Assembly: GCA_013003425.1 (NCBI GenBank)
Contig: JABDJB010000012.1
Span: 1-64,000 of the forward strand
Reading direction: 5' to 3'
Length of the DNA stretch: 64,000 bases
DNA from: Gammaproteobacteria bacterium
GTDB taxonomy: Bacteria > Pseudomonadota > Gammaproteobacteria > Steroidobacterales > JABDKV01
The notes beneath the pieces are model-generated. The model made no database searches and was not told the DNA's origin. It saw nothing but the letters and a program-made list of their open reading frames with translations. The number at the start of each line of letters is the position of its first letter. Positions within the stretch are counted from its first letter, which is position 1. Of this stretch, positions 41,484 through 50,851 are shown piece by piece. A program made the position numbers and the translations under genes.

Positions 41484-42395
41484 TCAGGCAGCTTGCAGCA
41501 GCGGGAAGCCGAGCGACTCGCGGCTGGCGTAATACGATTCGGCCACAGACCGTGCCATGGTGCGGACGCGGAGGATGTAACGCTGGCGTTCGGTAACCGA
41601 TATGGCATGACGTGCGTCAAGCAGGTTGAAAGCATGCGAGGCGAGCATGACCTGCTCGTAAGCAGGTAACGCCAGGCCGGCCTCTATCAGTTTGTTGAAC
41701 TCAGCCTCGCAGCTGTCAAACCAGCCAAACATGACGTCGACATCCGCGTGCTCGAAGTTGTAAGCGGACATCTCCACTTCGTTCTGGTGAAACACGTCGC
41801 CATAGGTCACCTTGCCCTGCGGTCCCTCGGTCCAGACCAGGTCGAAAATGCTTTCGGTCGACTGCAGGTACATCGCCAGCCGCTCCAGTCCATAGGTCAG
41901 CTCGCCGGTCACCGGGCGGCAGTCCAGCCCGCCGACCTGCTGGAAGTAGGTGAACTGGGTCACCTCCATGCCGTTGAGCCACACCTCCCAGCCCAGGCCC
42001 CACGCTCCCAGCGTGGGCGACTCCCAGTTGTCTTCGACGAAGCGAATGTCGTGCGTCAGCGTGTCAAAACCCAGGGCCCGCAACGAGCCCAGGTACAGCT
42101 CCTGGATATCATCCGGTGAGGGTTTCAGCACCACCTGGTACTGATAGTAATGCTGCAGCCGGAAAGGGTTTTCGCCGTAACGGCCGTCGGTCGGACGCCG
42201 GCACGGCTGCACATAGGCGGCACGCCACGGCTCCGGCCCGATCGACCGCAGAAACGTCGCCGGGTGAAAGGTCCCGGCACCCATCGGCATATCGTACGGC
42301 TGCATGAGCACACAACCATGCCCGGCCCAGTACGCGTTCAGAGCGTCTACCAGGGCCTGAAAAGTCTGCGGAGATGTGCTGGCCGGCTGTTCCAT
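41484..42395 (-). CDS. glyQ: Glycine-tRNA ligase alpha subunit
   Basis: A 303-residue catalytic subunit. Nearly universal stretches are visible: [76 protein letters not shown] and ERLAMYLQ. It is the first gene of glyQ-glyS-gmhB-plsC and divergent from glnA. The promoter is in the 237-bp gap 42396-42632. Confidence 0.98.
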   Translation of the reverse strand: MEQPASTSPQTFQALVDALNAYWAGHGCVLMQPYDMPMGAGTFHPATFLRSIGPEPWRAAYVQPCRRPTDGRYGENPFRLQHYYQYQVVLKPSPDDIQELYLGSLRALGFDTLTHDIRFVEDNWESPTLGAWGLGWEVWLNGMEVTQFTYFQQVGGLDCRPVTGELTYGLERLAMYLQSTESIFDLVWTEGPQGKVTYGDVFHQNEVEMSAYNFEHADVDVMFGWFDSCEAEFNKLIEAGLALPAYEQVMLASHAFNLLDARHAISVTERQRYILRVRTMARSVAESYYASRESLGFPLLQAA

Positions 42396-42451
42396 TTCGC
42401 GGCGAGTATAGCCTGATAACTCAGATACTTACCAACAGGCCTGCCTCATGC

Positions 42452-42480
42452 TGGTGCGACGCGCGCAGGCTTTCGCACCA
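42452..42480. promoter_or_regulatory. Inverted repeat upstream of the glnA promoter
   Basis: TGGTGCGA (42452-42459) and TCGCACCA (42473-42480) are perfect inverted arms with a 13-base spacer, 62 bp upstream of the sigma-54-like site. The GGTGC/GCACC cores resemble NtrC half-sites, though the arm order is opposite to the usual GCAC-GGTGC dyad. It may be the NtrC enhancer or an unrelated hairpin. Confidence 0.45.
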
Positions 42481-42541
42481 AGGGGGGGCGTCACGGCTGA
42501 CACTGCGAGCCGAAGCGGTTGATTTACCTCATCGGCATGGC

Positions 42542-42557
42542 TGGCACAGTTCCTGCA
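42542..42557 (+). promoter_or_regulatory. Sigma-54-type promoter for glnA
   Basis: TGGCACAGTTCCTGCA matches the RpoN consensus TGGCAC-N5-TTGCA with one change in the -12 element and exact 10-bp spacing between the GG and GC dinucleotides. It lies 76 bp before the glnA ATG. Together with ntrB/ntrC downstream this supports nitrogen-controlled expression. Confidence 0.7.
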
Positions 42558-42632
42558 ACAATACCGGTATTCCCGGAGCGCCAGAGCGGTGCAGTCGGGC
42601 CCGTACCTTTTGTTCCCGTGGAGGGAGAACTT

Positions 42633-44042
42633 ATGAAACCCGCCGACGTAATCGACGCAATCAAGAAAAACGAAATCAATTTTGTAGACCTTCGTTTTAC
42701 CGATACCCGCGGCAAGGAGCAGCACGTAACGCTGCCGGCCAGCCAGGTGGACGGAGACCTGTTCGAGGAAGGCAAGATGTTCGACGGCTCTTCGATAGCC
42801 GGCTGGAAGGGCATCCAGGAGTCCGACATGATCCTGATGCCGGAAGCGGCTTCGGCCGTGCAGGACGTTTTTTCGCAGGAGCCCACGATGGTGCTGCGCT
42901 GTGACGTCATCGAGCCTACCACCATGCAGGGCTACGAACGCGACCCGCGCTCGCTGGCCAAGCGTGCCGAGGCCTACCTCAAGTCCACCGGCATTGCCGA
43001 TGCTGCTTACTTTGGCCCTGAAAACGAGTTTTTTGTTTTTGATGATGTGCGCTGGGGCACCGAGATGAGCGGATCGTTCTATCGCATCGATTCGCAGGAA
43101 GCCGGGTGGAACTCGAACAAGGTCTACGATGATGGCAACTTCGGTCATCGCCCGGGCGTGAAGGGCGGGTACTTCCCGGTACCGCCGGTCGATTCACTGC
43201 ATGACCTGCGCTCCGAGATGTGTCGGGCACTGGAAGAAATGGGGCTGGGCACCGAAGTGCATCACCACGAGGTGGCAACAGCCGGACAGTGCGAGATCGG
43301 TGTGGCGTTCAATACGCTGGTAAAGAAAGCCGACGAAGTACAGACGTTGAAATACGTGGTAATGAACGTCGCGCATCATTACGGCAAATCGGCTACGTTC
43401 ATGCCCAAGCCCGTTGTCGGCGACAACGGTAACGGCATGCATGTGCACCAGTCCCTGGGCAAGAGCGGCGACAACCTGTTCAGCGGCAACGAATATGGCG
43501 GCCTGTCGGAAACCGCGCTGTACTACATTGGCGGCGTGCTCAAGCATGCGCGCGCAATCAATGCTTTTGCCAACGCCAGCACCAACAGTTACAAGCGTCT
43601 GGTGCCAGGCTTCGAGGCGCCGGTGTTCCTCGCCTATTCGGCACGTAATCGCTCGGCATCGGTACGTATTCCTCACGTGCCAAATCCGAAGGGTCGCCGC
43701 ATCGAGGTGCGTTTCCCGGATTCCACGGCTAACCCCTACTTTGCGTTTGCAGCAATGATGATGGCCGGCATAGATGGCATTCAGAACCGGATTCATCCGG
43801 GCGATGCAATGGACAAGGACCTGTACAACCTGCCGCCGGAAGAAGCGCTCGACATCCCGGAGGTATGTTTCTCGTTTGACGAAGCGTTGGCAGCACTGGA
43901 CGGCGATCGGGCTTTTCTTACCGCTGGTGGCGTGTTTTCCGATGACGTGATCGATGCCTACATCGAGCTCAAGATCGAGGAGGTCACGCGTCTGCGCATG
44001 ACCACCCATCCGGTCGAGTTCGATATGTATTACAGCCTGTAA
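42633..44042 (+). CDS. glnA: Glutamine synthetase type I
   Basis: A 469-residue type I-beta glutamine synthetase that forms glutamine from glutamate, ammonia and ATP. Visible landmarks are [20 protein letters not shown], the FFGPENEFF-like metal site ([16 protein letters not shown]), and [40 protein letters not shown] follows. The adenylylation Tyr (about 398) is in [10 protein letters not shown], so GlnE control is expected. GGAGGGA precedes ATG 42633. It heads the glnA-(DUF4124)-ntrB-ntrC cluster. Confidence 0.98.
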   Translation: MKPADVIDAIKKNEINFVDLRFTDTRGKEQHVTLPASQVDGDLFEEGKMFDGSSIAGWKGIQESDMILMPEAASAVQDVFSQEPTMVLRCDVIEPTTMQGYERDPRSLAKRAEAYLKSTGIADAAYFGPENEFFVFDDVRWGTEMSGSFYRIDSQEAGWNSNKVYDDGNFGHRPGVKGGYFPVPPVDSLHDLRSEMCRALEEMGLGTEVHHHEVATAGQCEIGVAFNTLVKKADEVQTLKYVVMNVAHHYGKSATFMPKPVVGDNGNGMHVHQSLGKSGDNLFSGNEYGGLSETALYYIGGVLKHARAINAFANASTNSYKRLVPGFEAPVFLAYSARNRSASVRIPHVPNPKGRRIEVRFPDSTANPYFAFAAMMMAGIDGIQNRIHPGDAMDKDLYNLPPEEALDIPEVCFSFDEALAALDGDRAFLTAGGVFSDDVIDAYIELKIEEVTRLRMTTHPVEFDMYYSL

Positions 44043-44118
44043 GGGCTGCGCAGTCGGCGGCGTCTGACGGCCTGGCGGGTCCGCGGGCGCCACGCGGCGG
44101 GGAAAACCCTGCCTGGGG

Positions 44119-44150
44119 AGCCGGCCCGTTTGGGCCGGCTTCTCTTTTAT
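44119..44150 (+). terminator. Intrinsic terminator after glnA
   Basis: AGCCGGCCC and GGGCCGGCT form a 9-bp stem with a GTTT loop (44119-44140), followed by TCTCTTTTAT. It separates glnA from the downstream DUF4124-ntrB-ntrC genes. Confidence 0.85.
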
Positions 44151-44211
44151 ATCCGGCGTATGTGAGCCAGCTACTGGCCTGAACCCCTGCCGGCCGGTAT
44201 TCTTGAGATGT

Positions 44212-44745
44212 ATGCGCACTATCGTATTGATTTTTATTATTATCGCGTCGGCGGCGACGGCCGAGACCACGCTGTATCGCTGGGTGGATGAGCAGGGCCG
44301 CGTGCACTACTCGGACCGCCCGCGTGCCGAGGCCGAGCAGGTTCAGATCCGCGAACCCATGAGCTATACCGAGCGCCGGCCACAGGCGCCACCGGCCGAC
44401 GTCCCGGACGCGCAGCGTAACGTCGAGTCGACCGCCAGCTTCGCCGGCTATAACTCAGTGGGCGTCAACTCACCGACCGAGGACCAGGTGTTGTGGAACA
44501 TCGGGGGCACTCTGCCGGTAACGCTCTCGGTGCAGCCGCAGCTGCAGCAGGGTCACAGCATACAGGTGTACTTCAACGGCGCGCAGGCCGCAGACTGGCC
44601 AGCCGCATCCACCAGTTACACGCTGGAAAATATCTATCGCGGTACGCACACGCTTGCTGTGTCCATTGTTGACGGCAGCGGCAACGAGATCGCGGTGTCC
44701 GAGCCAGTCAGCTTCCACGTAAAACAGTCCTCGACTCTCAACTGA
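44212..44745 (+). CDS. DUF4124-domain periplasmic protein
   Basis: A 177-residue protein with a signal peptide (TIVLIFIIIASAATA) and an N-terminal DUF4124 motif (TTLYRWVDEQGRVHYSDRPR). The remainder is a single beta-sandwich-like stretch ending EPVSFHVKQSSTLN. DUF4124 proteins are widespread between glnA and ntrB in gammaproteobacteria but have no assigned function. ATG 44212 follows the signal logic, with TTG 44203 an alternative. It ends 6 bp before ntrB, suggesting one transcript with the two-component genes. Confidence 0.85.
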   Translation: MRTIVLIFIIIASAATAETTLYRWVDEQGRVHYSDRPRAEAEQVQIREPMSYTERRPQAPPADVPDAQRNVESTASFAGYNSVGVNSPTEDQVLWNIGGTLPVTLSVQPQLQQGHSIQVYFNGAQAADWPAASTSYTLENIYRGTHTLAVSIVDGSGNEIAVSEPVSFHVKQSSTLN

Positions 44746-44751
44746 CGCGTC

Positions 44752-45813
44752 ATGTGTTCCGCACCGGCCGATCGCCGTGACAAACCGGGCGAACTGGCGG
44801 CCATTGTCGATGCTCTGGCTACTGCCATAGTCGTACTCGATGCGCGGGAGCAGATCCGGCGTATGAATCCTGCTGCCGAGACGCTGCTCGGCATCAGCAA
44901 CGAGCGCGCGACCGGCAAAACTTTTGGCGAACTGCTTCCCGGCAATCAGGAATTCGAACTTGAATTGCGTCGTGTCAGCAATGACGGTGTGGCCTCGGTA
45001 CGGCGCGAGCTGGAACTGGTAGTTGGCCAGGACGAAAGCCGCATAGTTGATTGCCGCACCAGTCCGATGGGTGACGGGCTCCTGGTTGAGTTGCTCGATG
45101 CGGAACCGCGGCTGGCGATTAATCGCGAGATCGCGTTGCTGGCGCAGCAGAGCGTCAGTCGTAACATCACCCGGCAGCTGGCTCATGAAATCAGGAATCC
45201 ACTGGGTGGACTGCGTGGTGCCGCGCAGCTGCTGCAGCGGCAACTGGCCAGCCCCGAGCAGCAGGACTATACGCGGGTCATTATCGAAGAAGCCGACCGG
45301 CTTAACAGCCTGGCCGACAGCATGCTGGGTCCCGACCAGCCGCTCAGCAGAAAAGCGGTAAACATCCACCAGCTGACTAACCGCGTTTGTGAGCTGCTCA
45401 AAGGTGAAGCGTCGCCGACGATAGAAGTGACTGAAGACTACGACCCCAGCCTGCCGGAACCTGGGCTCGATGCAAATCTTGTCACCCAGGCACTGCTGAA
45501 CATCGGTCGCAACGCCATCCAGGCTCTGGGTGCAGGTGGCAAGCTCATGGTGCGAACCCGGGCAGAAACCAACTACATGTTGCGCGGCAAGCGGCGCGCG
45601 CTGGTGGCCCGGATCGATTTCGAGGACGACGGACCTGGTGTGGCCGAGGAAATCCGCGATACGTTGTTCTACCCGCTGATTACCGCCCGTCGCGGCGGTA
45701 CCGGGCTGGGCCTGGCTGTGGCACAGGAGCTGATCCAGCGCCACGATGGGCTGGTGCAGTTGCGCAGCGCCGGAGCACCGACGATATTTAGCGTTTACCT
45801 GCCTGTTGCCTGA
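44752..45813 (+). CDS. ntrB: Nitrogen-regulation sensor histidine kinase NtrB
   Basis: A 353-residue soluble kinase with an N-terminal PAS domain (LAAIVDALATAIVVLDAREQ), a HisKA segment with the phosphorylated His near 145 in RQLAHEIRNPLGGLRGAAQL, and an HATPase domain (NIGRNAIQALGAGGKL for the N box, FEDDGPGVAE, and GGTGLGLAVAQELIQRHDG). It controls NtrC phosphorylation according to PII-signalled nitrogen status. The stop precedes the ntrC GTG by about 10 bp. Confidence 0.95.
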   Translation: MCSAPADRRDKPGELAAIVDALATAIVVLDAREQIRRMNPAAETLLGISNERATGKTFGELLPGNQEFELELRRVSNDGVASVRRELELVVGQDESRIVDCRTSPMGDGLLVELLDAEPRLAINREIALLAQQSVSRNITRQLAHEIRNPLGGLRGAAQLLQRQLASPEQQDYTRVIIEEADRLNSLADSMLGPDQPLSRKAVNIHQLTNRVCELLKGEASPTIEVTEDYDPSLPEPGLDANLVTQALLNIGRNAIQALGAGGKLMVRTRAETNYMLRGKRRALVARIDFEDDGPGVAEEIRDTLFYPLITARRGGTGLGLAVAQELIQRHDGLVQLRSAGAPTIFSVYLPVA

Positions 45814-45823
45814 GGCTGTAGCC

Positions 45824-47218
45824 GTGCAAGACGGAAAAACACATGTCTGGCTGGTCGACGATGACCGGTCGATACGCTGGGTACTGGAGCAGGCCCTGGA
45901 GCAGGCCGGCATGGTGACCACCAGCTTCGAGGACGCTGCCTTTGCGCTGCGCGCGCTCGATGGCGACCTGCCGGATGTGGTCGTTACCGATATACGCATG
46001 CCCGAAGTCGATGGCCTGTCATTCCTGCAGACGCTGCATGAAACGCACGCCCGGTTACCGGTCATTGTCATTACCGCGCACAGCGATCTCGACAGCGCGG
46101 TGGCGGCCTACACCGGTGGCGCCTTTGAATACCTGCCAAAGCCGTTCGATATCGATGAGGCGGTAAGCCTGGTACGCCGGGCCGCGGCGACCTCGCACCG
46201 GGATCAGGCCGGAGCGGCACAGCCGGACAAGCTGCCCGGGATGATCGGCCGGGCTCCGGCGATGCAGGAGGTGTTTCGTGCTATCGGCAGGCTGGCCGGT
46301 TCGAGCATGAACGTGTTGATCACCGGCGAATCGGGTACCGGCAAGGAGCTCGTGGCCAGCGCGTTACACGACAACAGCCCGCGCGCCGACCAGCCTTTCG
46401 TTGCCCTCAATGTTTCGGCGATACCCGGCGAACTGCTGGAATCGGAATTGTTCGGTCACGAGAAGGGCGCATTTACCGGTGCAGACGCAAGACGCGAGGG
46501 ACGATTCGAGCAGGCAAACAACGGTACGTTATTCCTGGACGAGATCGGCGACATGCCGGAACAGTTGCAGACCCGTTTGTTGCGCGTTCTGGCGGAGGGC
46601 GAGTTTTATCGCGTCGGCGGAAAGAACCCGATAAGCACTGACGTGCGGGTAATTGCAGCAACCCATCATGATCTTGTCGCACGTGTTGGCAGCGGGACTT
46701 TTCGCGAGGACCTGTTTCACCGGCTTAACGTAATTCATATTGAAGTGCCGCCGCTGCGGAACCGTCGCGAAGATATCGGTATGCTGTTGTCACATTACCT
46801 GGCTGATGCGGCTCGCGAGTTACAGGTACCGCCGAAGTCGCTGAGCAAGGAGGCCCGCCAGGCGCTGGAGACATTCGGCTGGCCCGGCAATGTGCGGCAG
46901 CTCATCAATGCCTGCCGCAGGCTGACGGCGCTGGCCCCCGGCAGCGAGATACAAAGCGGTGACATACCCGCCGAGTTCGGTGGTGCAGCGGCACCCGGCG
47001 ACAGTGATTCCTGGTCGCGCCAGCTGTCGCAGTGGGTTGAGCAGCGGCTTGCAGCGGGCGACACCGAGGTGGCGACGCAGCTGCAACCGGAGTTCGAGCG
47101 TACGCTCATCCAGGCGGCACTGCGTGCCGCCGGCGGCAAAAGACAGCGCGCAGCCGGCTTGCTGGGCTGGGGTCGTAATACTTTGACCAGAAAGATCAAA
47201 GAACTGGGGATTGAATAA
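45824..47218 (+). CDS. ntrC: Nitrogen-regulation response regulator NtrC
   Basis: A 464-residue sigma-54 activator. The receiver has [18 protein letters not shown] and the phosphoacceptor Asp (about 56) in [14 protein letters not shown]. The AAA+ domain has [15 protein letters not shown], the GAFTGA loop near 215 in [20 protein letters not shown], and [12 protein letters not shown]. The Fis-type HTH is at the C-terminus ([21 protein letters not shown]). GTG 45824 is the start. It should activate glnA through the sigma-54 promoter. Confidence 0.97.
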   Translation: MQDGKTHVWLVDDDRSIRWVLEQALEQAGMVTTSFEDAAFALRALDGDLPDVVVTDIRMPEVDGLSFLQTLHETHARLPVIVITAHSDLDSAVAAYTGGAFEYLPKPFDIDEAVSLVRRAAATSHRDQAGAAQPDKLPGMIGRAPAMQEVFRAIGRLAGSSMNVLITGESGTGKELVASALHDNSPRADQPFVALNVSAIPGELLESELFGHEKGAFTGADARREGRFEQANNGTLFLDEIGDMPEQLQTRLLRVLAEGEFYRVGGKNPISTDVRVIAATHHDLVARVGSGTFREDLFHRLNVIHIEVPPLRNRREDIGMLLSHYLADAARELQVPPKSLSKEARQALETFGWPGNVRQLINACRRLTALAPGSEIQSGDIPAEFGGAAAPGDSDSWSRQLSQWVEQRLAAGDTEVATQLQPEFERTLIQAALRAAGGKRQRAAGLLGWGRNTLTRKIKELGIE

Positions 47219-47250
47219 GCAGCGGCGCAGGCCGGCTGGACAGACAGGGT

Positions 47251-48282
47251 ATGAACCAGGCAATCATCATTACCGTTGCGGTGTTGCTGTTCGGGCTGCT
47301 GAGCGCTTTCAGCATGCACAACTATGGTCCGCGTATTGAGCAAATGGTGCAGCAGCGCGCAGAGGCAACCCTGGCCGAGGCCGGGTTCGACTGGGTAACG
47401 GTAGCGGCCGACGGCAACGCCGTAACCATGCGTGGCAGCGCGCCGTCACATACCGCCCGCTCCGAGGCGCTGCGCCTGGTCACGAACATTACTGGCATAC
47501 GCCGGGTGCAGAACGAGATGCAGCTTCCCGACGAGATGTTTAATCCCCTCGCCGCAGTGTCGGCTTACGAGACTCGCATTACCGTCAGCCCGGGTTTCGT
47601 CCAATACTCCGGTTTCGTGCCGAGCGCGCAGCTGCGCACGGAGCTTATTGCCCGGACACGTGAACTGTACCGTGGCCGGCGTGTCGAGGATGAAATGACC
47701 GTTCGCGACGACGGCGTGCCGGACAACTGGCTCGAAGCAACGACAAATCTGCAGCAGCGTTTCGCGACCTACGTAAATGCCGAGGGCGTTATCAGTGACA
47801 GCAACATAAATGTTGTTGGAAAGGTTGCTCCCGGACGGCAGGGTGAAACCAAGCTGCTGGCATCGCGGCTGCCGGATAACTTTGTCGCCCGGATCAATCT
47901 CTCCGTGGCAAAAGGCAACGCCGAATCATGTCAGGCACGACTGGATGAGCTGATGAAGCGGAAGATAAGTTTTCAGGTCGCCAGCGCCGTAATCGATCCG
48001 GCCAGCTACGCATTACTCGACCAGCTCAGCGAGCGTATCCGCGAGTGTGGCGGGCTGCGTATCGAGGTTGCCGGGCATACCGATGCCGAAGGGCTTGCCA
48101 TGAAAAACCTCGAGCTGAGCCAGCGACGTGCAGAGGCTGTCGCCGCCTACCTGGTGGGCAAGGGCCTTGATGCAGACCAGCTCGTTCCATGGGGGTATGG
48201 TGAATCACGGCCTGTCGGCGACAACTCGACGGCAGCGGGCCGGGCTGCAAACCGGCGCATAGAATTCCTGGCGATGGACTGA
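47251..48282 (+). CDS. OmpA-family protein with BON-like domains
   Basis: A 343-residue protein with an N-terminal hydrophobic anchor (IIITVAVLLFGLLSAFS), two BON-like alpha/beta segments (AGFDWVTVAADGNAVTMRGSAPS; LRLVTNITGIRRVQNEMQLP), and a C-terminal OmpA/MotB peptidoglycan-binding domain. The binding-site residues lie in IEVAGHTDAEGLAMKNLELSQRRAEAV and GYGESRPVGDN. The architecture suggests an inner-membrane or periplasmic protein bound to peptidoglycan. It lies 32 bp after ntrC and 5 bp before the coiled-coil gene. A joint envelope role of the latter two is inferred. Confidence 0.85.
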   Translation: MNQAIIITVAVLLFGLLSAFSMHNYGPRIEQMVQQRAEATLAEAGFDWVTVAADGNAVTMRGSAPSHTARSEALRLVTNITGIRRVQNEMQLPDEMFNPLAAVSAYETRITVSPGFVQYSGFVPSAQLRTELIARTRELYRGRRVEDEMTVRDDGVPDNWLEATTNLQQRFATYVNAEGVISDSNINVVGKVAPGRQGETKLLASRLPDNFVARINLSVAKGNAESCQARLDELMKRKISFQVASAVIDPASYALLDQLSERIRECGGLRIEVAGHTDAEGLAMKNLELSQRRAEAVAAYLVGKGLDADQLVPWGYGESRPVGDNSTAAGRAANRRIEFLAMD

Positions 48283-48286
48283 TGTT

Positions 48287-50077
48287 GTGACTTTCCTGAT
48301 GTTTCAGATTTTCATGTCGCTGCTGATAGCAGCGACTATCGGTGCCGGTGCGGTGTGGTTTTTGCGTCGCAATTCGGAGCAGCGCCGTGAGCACATCATC
48401 CAGCGAGAATGGCGTGAGCGCGTCCGCCAGGTAGAGCTCGACCGTGACCGCTCCGTGCGGCGGCTGACCGGTGAGCTGGAAGCCCGGCAGAATCGCCCCG
48501 ACAATGATCCCGCCGCAGCCAGCGAGTACGACAGCCTGGTCGCCGGCCTGGAGGGGCGGGTTACCGAGCGCGAGACCGTGATAACGGAATTGCGGACCGA
48601 GATCCGTGCGTTGCGCGACAAGCTGCAGGAGAGTGAACAGACTGTGGTCGAGCTGCGCTCACAGCACGAGCGCGACCTGCTGGCGATCCAGGCGGAACAG
48701 CAGCGCGACCTGAAAGTCCGGGAGGAAGAAAGCTCCGAGCAGGATTCACGCATCTGGCAGCTCGAATCAGACGCGGTCGCGCGTGAGCGCAAGCTGGTCA
48801 AGCTGCGCCAGCAGCTGGCAGCCGCAACGGACGAAGCCGGCAGCGATGCTGCCCGCGCCGAGCTGCTTGCCGAGCGTGAATCACAGGTGCAGCAGCTTGA
48901 AGGGGAGATAAGCAGCCGCGATGCCAGCATCGCCCAACTGCAGCAGCAGATAGAACAGGCAGGACGGGATAACGCCGCTGCAGCGGAGCAGGCCGCGCAG
49001 CATGCCAGTCGCGTCGGGGACCTGGAGACGAAAATTTCAGGCCGCGACCAGACCGTTGCCGACCTGCAGCAACAACTCGAGGCGGCGCGCGGCGAAGCGG
49101 CCGACGGCGCGCAGTCGCAGCAACAGGAAAGGCGTATCGTCGCGCTTGAAGCAGAGGTCGCCGGCCGCGACCAGACCGTTGCCGACCTGCAGCAACAGCT
49201 CGAGGCGGCGCGCGGCGAAGCGGCCGACGGCGCGCAGGCGCAGGAACAGGAAAAGCGCGTCGCCGCACTTGAAGCAGAGGTTGCCAGCCGCGACCAGACC
49301 GTTGCCGACCTGCAGCAACAGCTCGAGGCAGCGCGCGGCGAAGTAGCTGACGGCGCGCAGGCCCGGGAAGAGGACAAGCGTATCGCCGACCTCGAATCAG
49401 TAATTGAGGCGCGTGACGACACGATCACCCGATTGCGGCGCGAACTCAACGCGATGCAACGCGAGACGCTCCAGCAGCACCGACCGGCGGGCGGGGAAAT
49501 GAAGATCCGGGATCTGGAGGCAGCGCTACGTCAGCGCGACGACAGCATCGCGGTGCTGCGTGACGATATTGCCGAGCTTACCGACGGAACGACACCCGCA
49601 GCGCGCGGGCGCCAGGATGAACAGCTGCGCGCGGCAATCGCGGAATCCGAAGAGCTGCAGGAAAAGTATCGCAGCGTGAGCGAACGACTCGCCCGGCGCG
49701 AGGCCGAGCTGGAGGTCATGCGGCGGGACCTGGACGCTGCGGGCGGCATGAGTCCGCCCCCGTCAGCCGGCGGCCGCCGAAAGAAACGCAGCAAAACCGA
49801 AACGGAGCGCAGCCGCAGCGCCGGCGAGCGCATTGCCGCGGTGTTAACCAGCCCGGACGCCGGCCATCGCGACAACCTGCAGCAGATTCGTGGTATCGGG
49901 CCGGCACTGGAAAAAACGCTTAACGAGATTGGCGTCTATCACTTTCACCAGATTGCCGCCTTCGATGCTGCAGATATCGGCCGCGTGGCGCGCGAAATCG
50001 GACGGTTCGGCAACCGGATCGAACGCGACGACTGGGTGGGGCAGGCGCAGGCATTGCACCGCAGGTACCACGGGTAG
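48287..50077 (+). CDS. Membrane-anchored coiled-coil protein with helix-hairpin-helix C-terminus
   Basis: A 596-residue protein. One N-terminal helix (FMSLLIAATIGAGAVWFLRR) is followed by about 440 residues of heptad coiled coil with tandem 41-residue repeats (DQTVADLQQQLEAARGE). A basic linker (GGRRKKRSKTETERS) comes next, then a C-terminal helix-hairpin-helix unit (LQQIRGIGPALEKTLNEIGV), known as the h3H2 or 'flap endonuclease-1-like' 5' DNA nuclease-like domain. The HhH hints at DNA or nucleic acid binding at the membrane. GTG 48287 starts 5 bp after the OmpA gene. The 3' end is duplicated downstream. Confidence 0.8.
   Translation: MTFLMFQIFMSLLIAATIGAGAVWFLRRNSEQRREHIIQREWRERVRQVELDRDRSVRRLTGELEARQNRPDNDPAAASEYDSLVAGLEGRVTERETVITELRTEIRALRDKLQESEQTVVELRSQHERDLLAIQAEQQRDLKVREEESSEQDSRIWQLESDAVARERKLVKLRQQLAAATDEAGSDAARAELLAERESQVQQLEGEISSRDASIAQLQQQIEQAGRDNAAAAEQAAQHASRVGDLETKISGRDQTVADLQQQLEAARGEAADGAQSQQQERRIVALEAEVAGRDQTVADLQQQLEAARGEAADGAQAQEQEKRVAALEAEVASRDQTVADLQQQLEAARGEVADGAQAREEDKRIADLESVIEARDDTITRLRRELNAMQRETLQQHRPAGGEMKIRDLEAALRQRDDSIAVLRDDIAELTDGTTPAARGRQDEQLRAAIAESEELQEKYRSVSERLARREAELEVMRRDLDAAGGMSPPPSAGGRRKKRSKTETERSRSAGERIAAVLTSPDAGHRDNLQQIRGIGPALEKTLNEIGVYHFHQIAAFDAADIGRVAREIGRFGNRIERDDWVGQAQALHRRYHG
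49041..49409 (+). repeat. Three 123-bp tandem repeats inside the coiled-coil gene
   Basis: Near-identical 123-bp units start at 49041, 49164 and 49287, each beginning GCCGCGACCAGACCGTTGCC and encoding 41 residues. The third decays toward its end. Conservation at the DNA level points to recent expansion or gene conversion, and copy number probably varies between strains. Confidence 0.9.
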
Positions 50078-50216
50078 TCTCAGGAATGCGGTTGGAGCTG
50101 CCGCGCGAAATCGGACGGTTCGGCAACCGCATCGAACGAGACGACTTGGCGGGGCAGGCGCAGGCATTGCACCGCAGGTACCACGGGTAGTCTCAGGAAT
50201 GCGGTTGGAGCTGCCG
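49991..50216 (+). repeat. 113-bp tandem duplication covering the coiled-coil gene's 3' end
   Basis: The segment from CGCGAAATCGGACGGTTCGG (49991) to GGAGCTGC (50103) recurs at 50104-50216 with three or four substitutions. Each copy contains CACCGCAGGTACCACGGG and then a TAG stop. The first copy ends the gene. The second is a non-coding remnant of its last 28 codons. Confidence 0.92.
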
Positions 50217-50389
50217 CTCGACTGTTACTGGCAGGGTAGCGTGCCATTACCACCCCCGCGCTCATTTCTCCGGACAGGGCCGGGTGAACCGCTAATTAAT
50301 TGCTACCGGGCCGTCGGCGCCGGGTGATGCCGGCACCGGTTTCAGGGAACACACGCGCTACAAGCACGTTTGGACGCGTTCAGCCGGTA
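50217..50389. other. Non-coding interval before the terminator
   Basis: Between the 113-bp duplication and the terminator hairpin I see no gene, repeat or clear promoter. Confidence 0.5.
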
Positions 50390-50426
50390 GAGAAAGAAAA
50401 GGGCGCCTGTCAGAGGGCAGGCGCCC
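50390..50426 (-). terminator. Intrinsic terminator of the small gene 50488-50715
   Basis: GGGCGCCTG (50401-50409) and CAGGCGCCC (50418-50426) form a perfect 9-bp stem with an 8-base loop. On the minus strand the stem is followed by TTTTCTTTCT, a good U-rich tract, 60 bp past the small gene's stop. Confidence 0.8.
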
Positions 50427-50487
50427 GCCCGCAAAAAAATTTACCGAAAGCGCGCCGTCGCTGACGCGGGCTAACGGGGGTTGACCT

Positions 50488-50715
50488 TTAAGCCGTAGAG
50501 GCCAGCCTCACGGTTTGCGTCTGCGAACGTGGATAGGTGGCAAATATATTCTTGAGCGCCTCGTGCGATTCCGAGTACTCTGCCAGCACTTCTTTCGGTA
50601 TTTCCTGGCCGCTATCGTCATAACGGATCAGCGCGGCGACTGCCGCTTCGCAGCGGTCCTGTGCCGCGGCGAGCACCTCGAGAAATTGCCAGTAGATTTG
50701 CTCGAACTCGTTCAT
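50488..50715 (-). CDS. Small acidic helical protein, unknown function
   Basis: A 75-residue protein: MNEFEQIYWQFLEVLAAAQD, then RCEAAVAALIRYDDSGQEIP and a second helix EVLAEYSESHEALKNIFATY. It is acidic and helical, without signal peptide. ATG 50715 has AGGGGGT upstream, and an intrinsic terminator follows, so it looks like a real single gene. I do not recognise its family. Confidence 0.65.
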   Translation of the reverse strand: MNEFEQIYWQFLEVLAAAQDRCEAAVAALIRYDDSGQEIPKEVLAEYSESHEALKNIFATYPRSQTQTVRLASTA

Positions 50716-50851
50716 CACGGGACCCCCTGCCGACCCGGTTTTCTATCAGAGATAGCCAACACGACCCCATATATTGGGATCGGGGTCGAATATTAACACA
50801 AGATGAGCCAAATTCCGGTTATGTCAACCCGGATCAGTCGCGAAGCACCCC

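Noticed and set aside
43194-44270. Minus-strand frame of 358 codons over glnA
   Set aside because: Antisense shadow of glnA; no start signals or family similarity.
44470-46071. Long minus-strand frame of 533 codons over the DUF4124 gene and ntrB
   Set aside because: It is antisense to clear NtrB and DUF4124 coding, has low-complexity content, and lacks a start signal or family features. High GC makes such shadows common.
48304-49449. Long Ser/Arg-rich minus-strand frame of 381 codons
   Set aside because: It is antisense to the repeat-rich coiled-coil gene and repeats because that gene does; composition is implausible for a protein.
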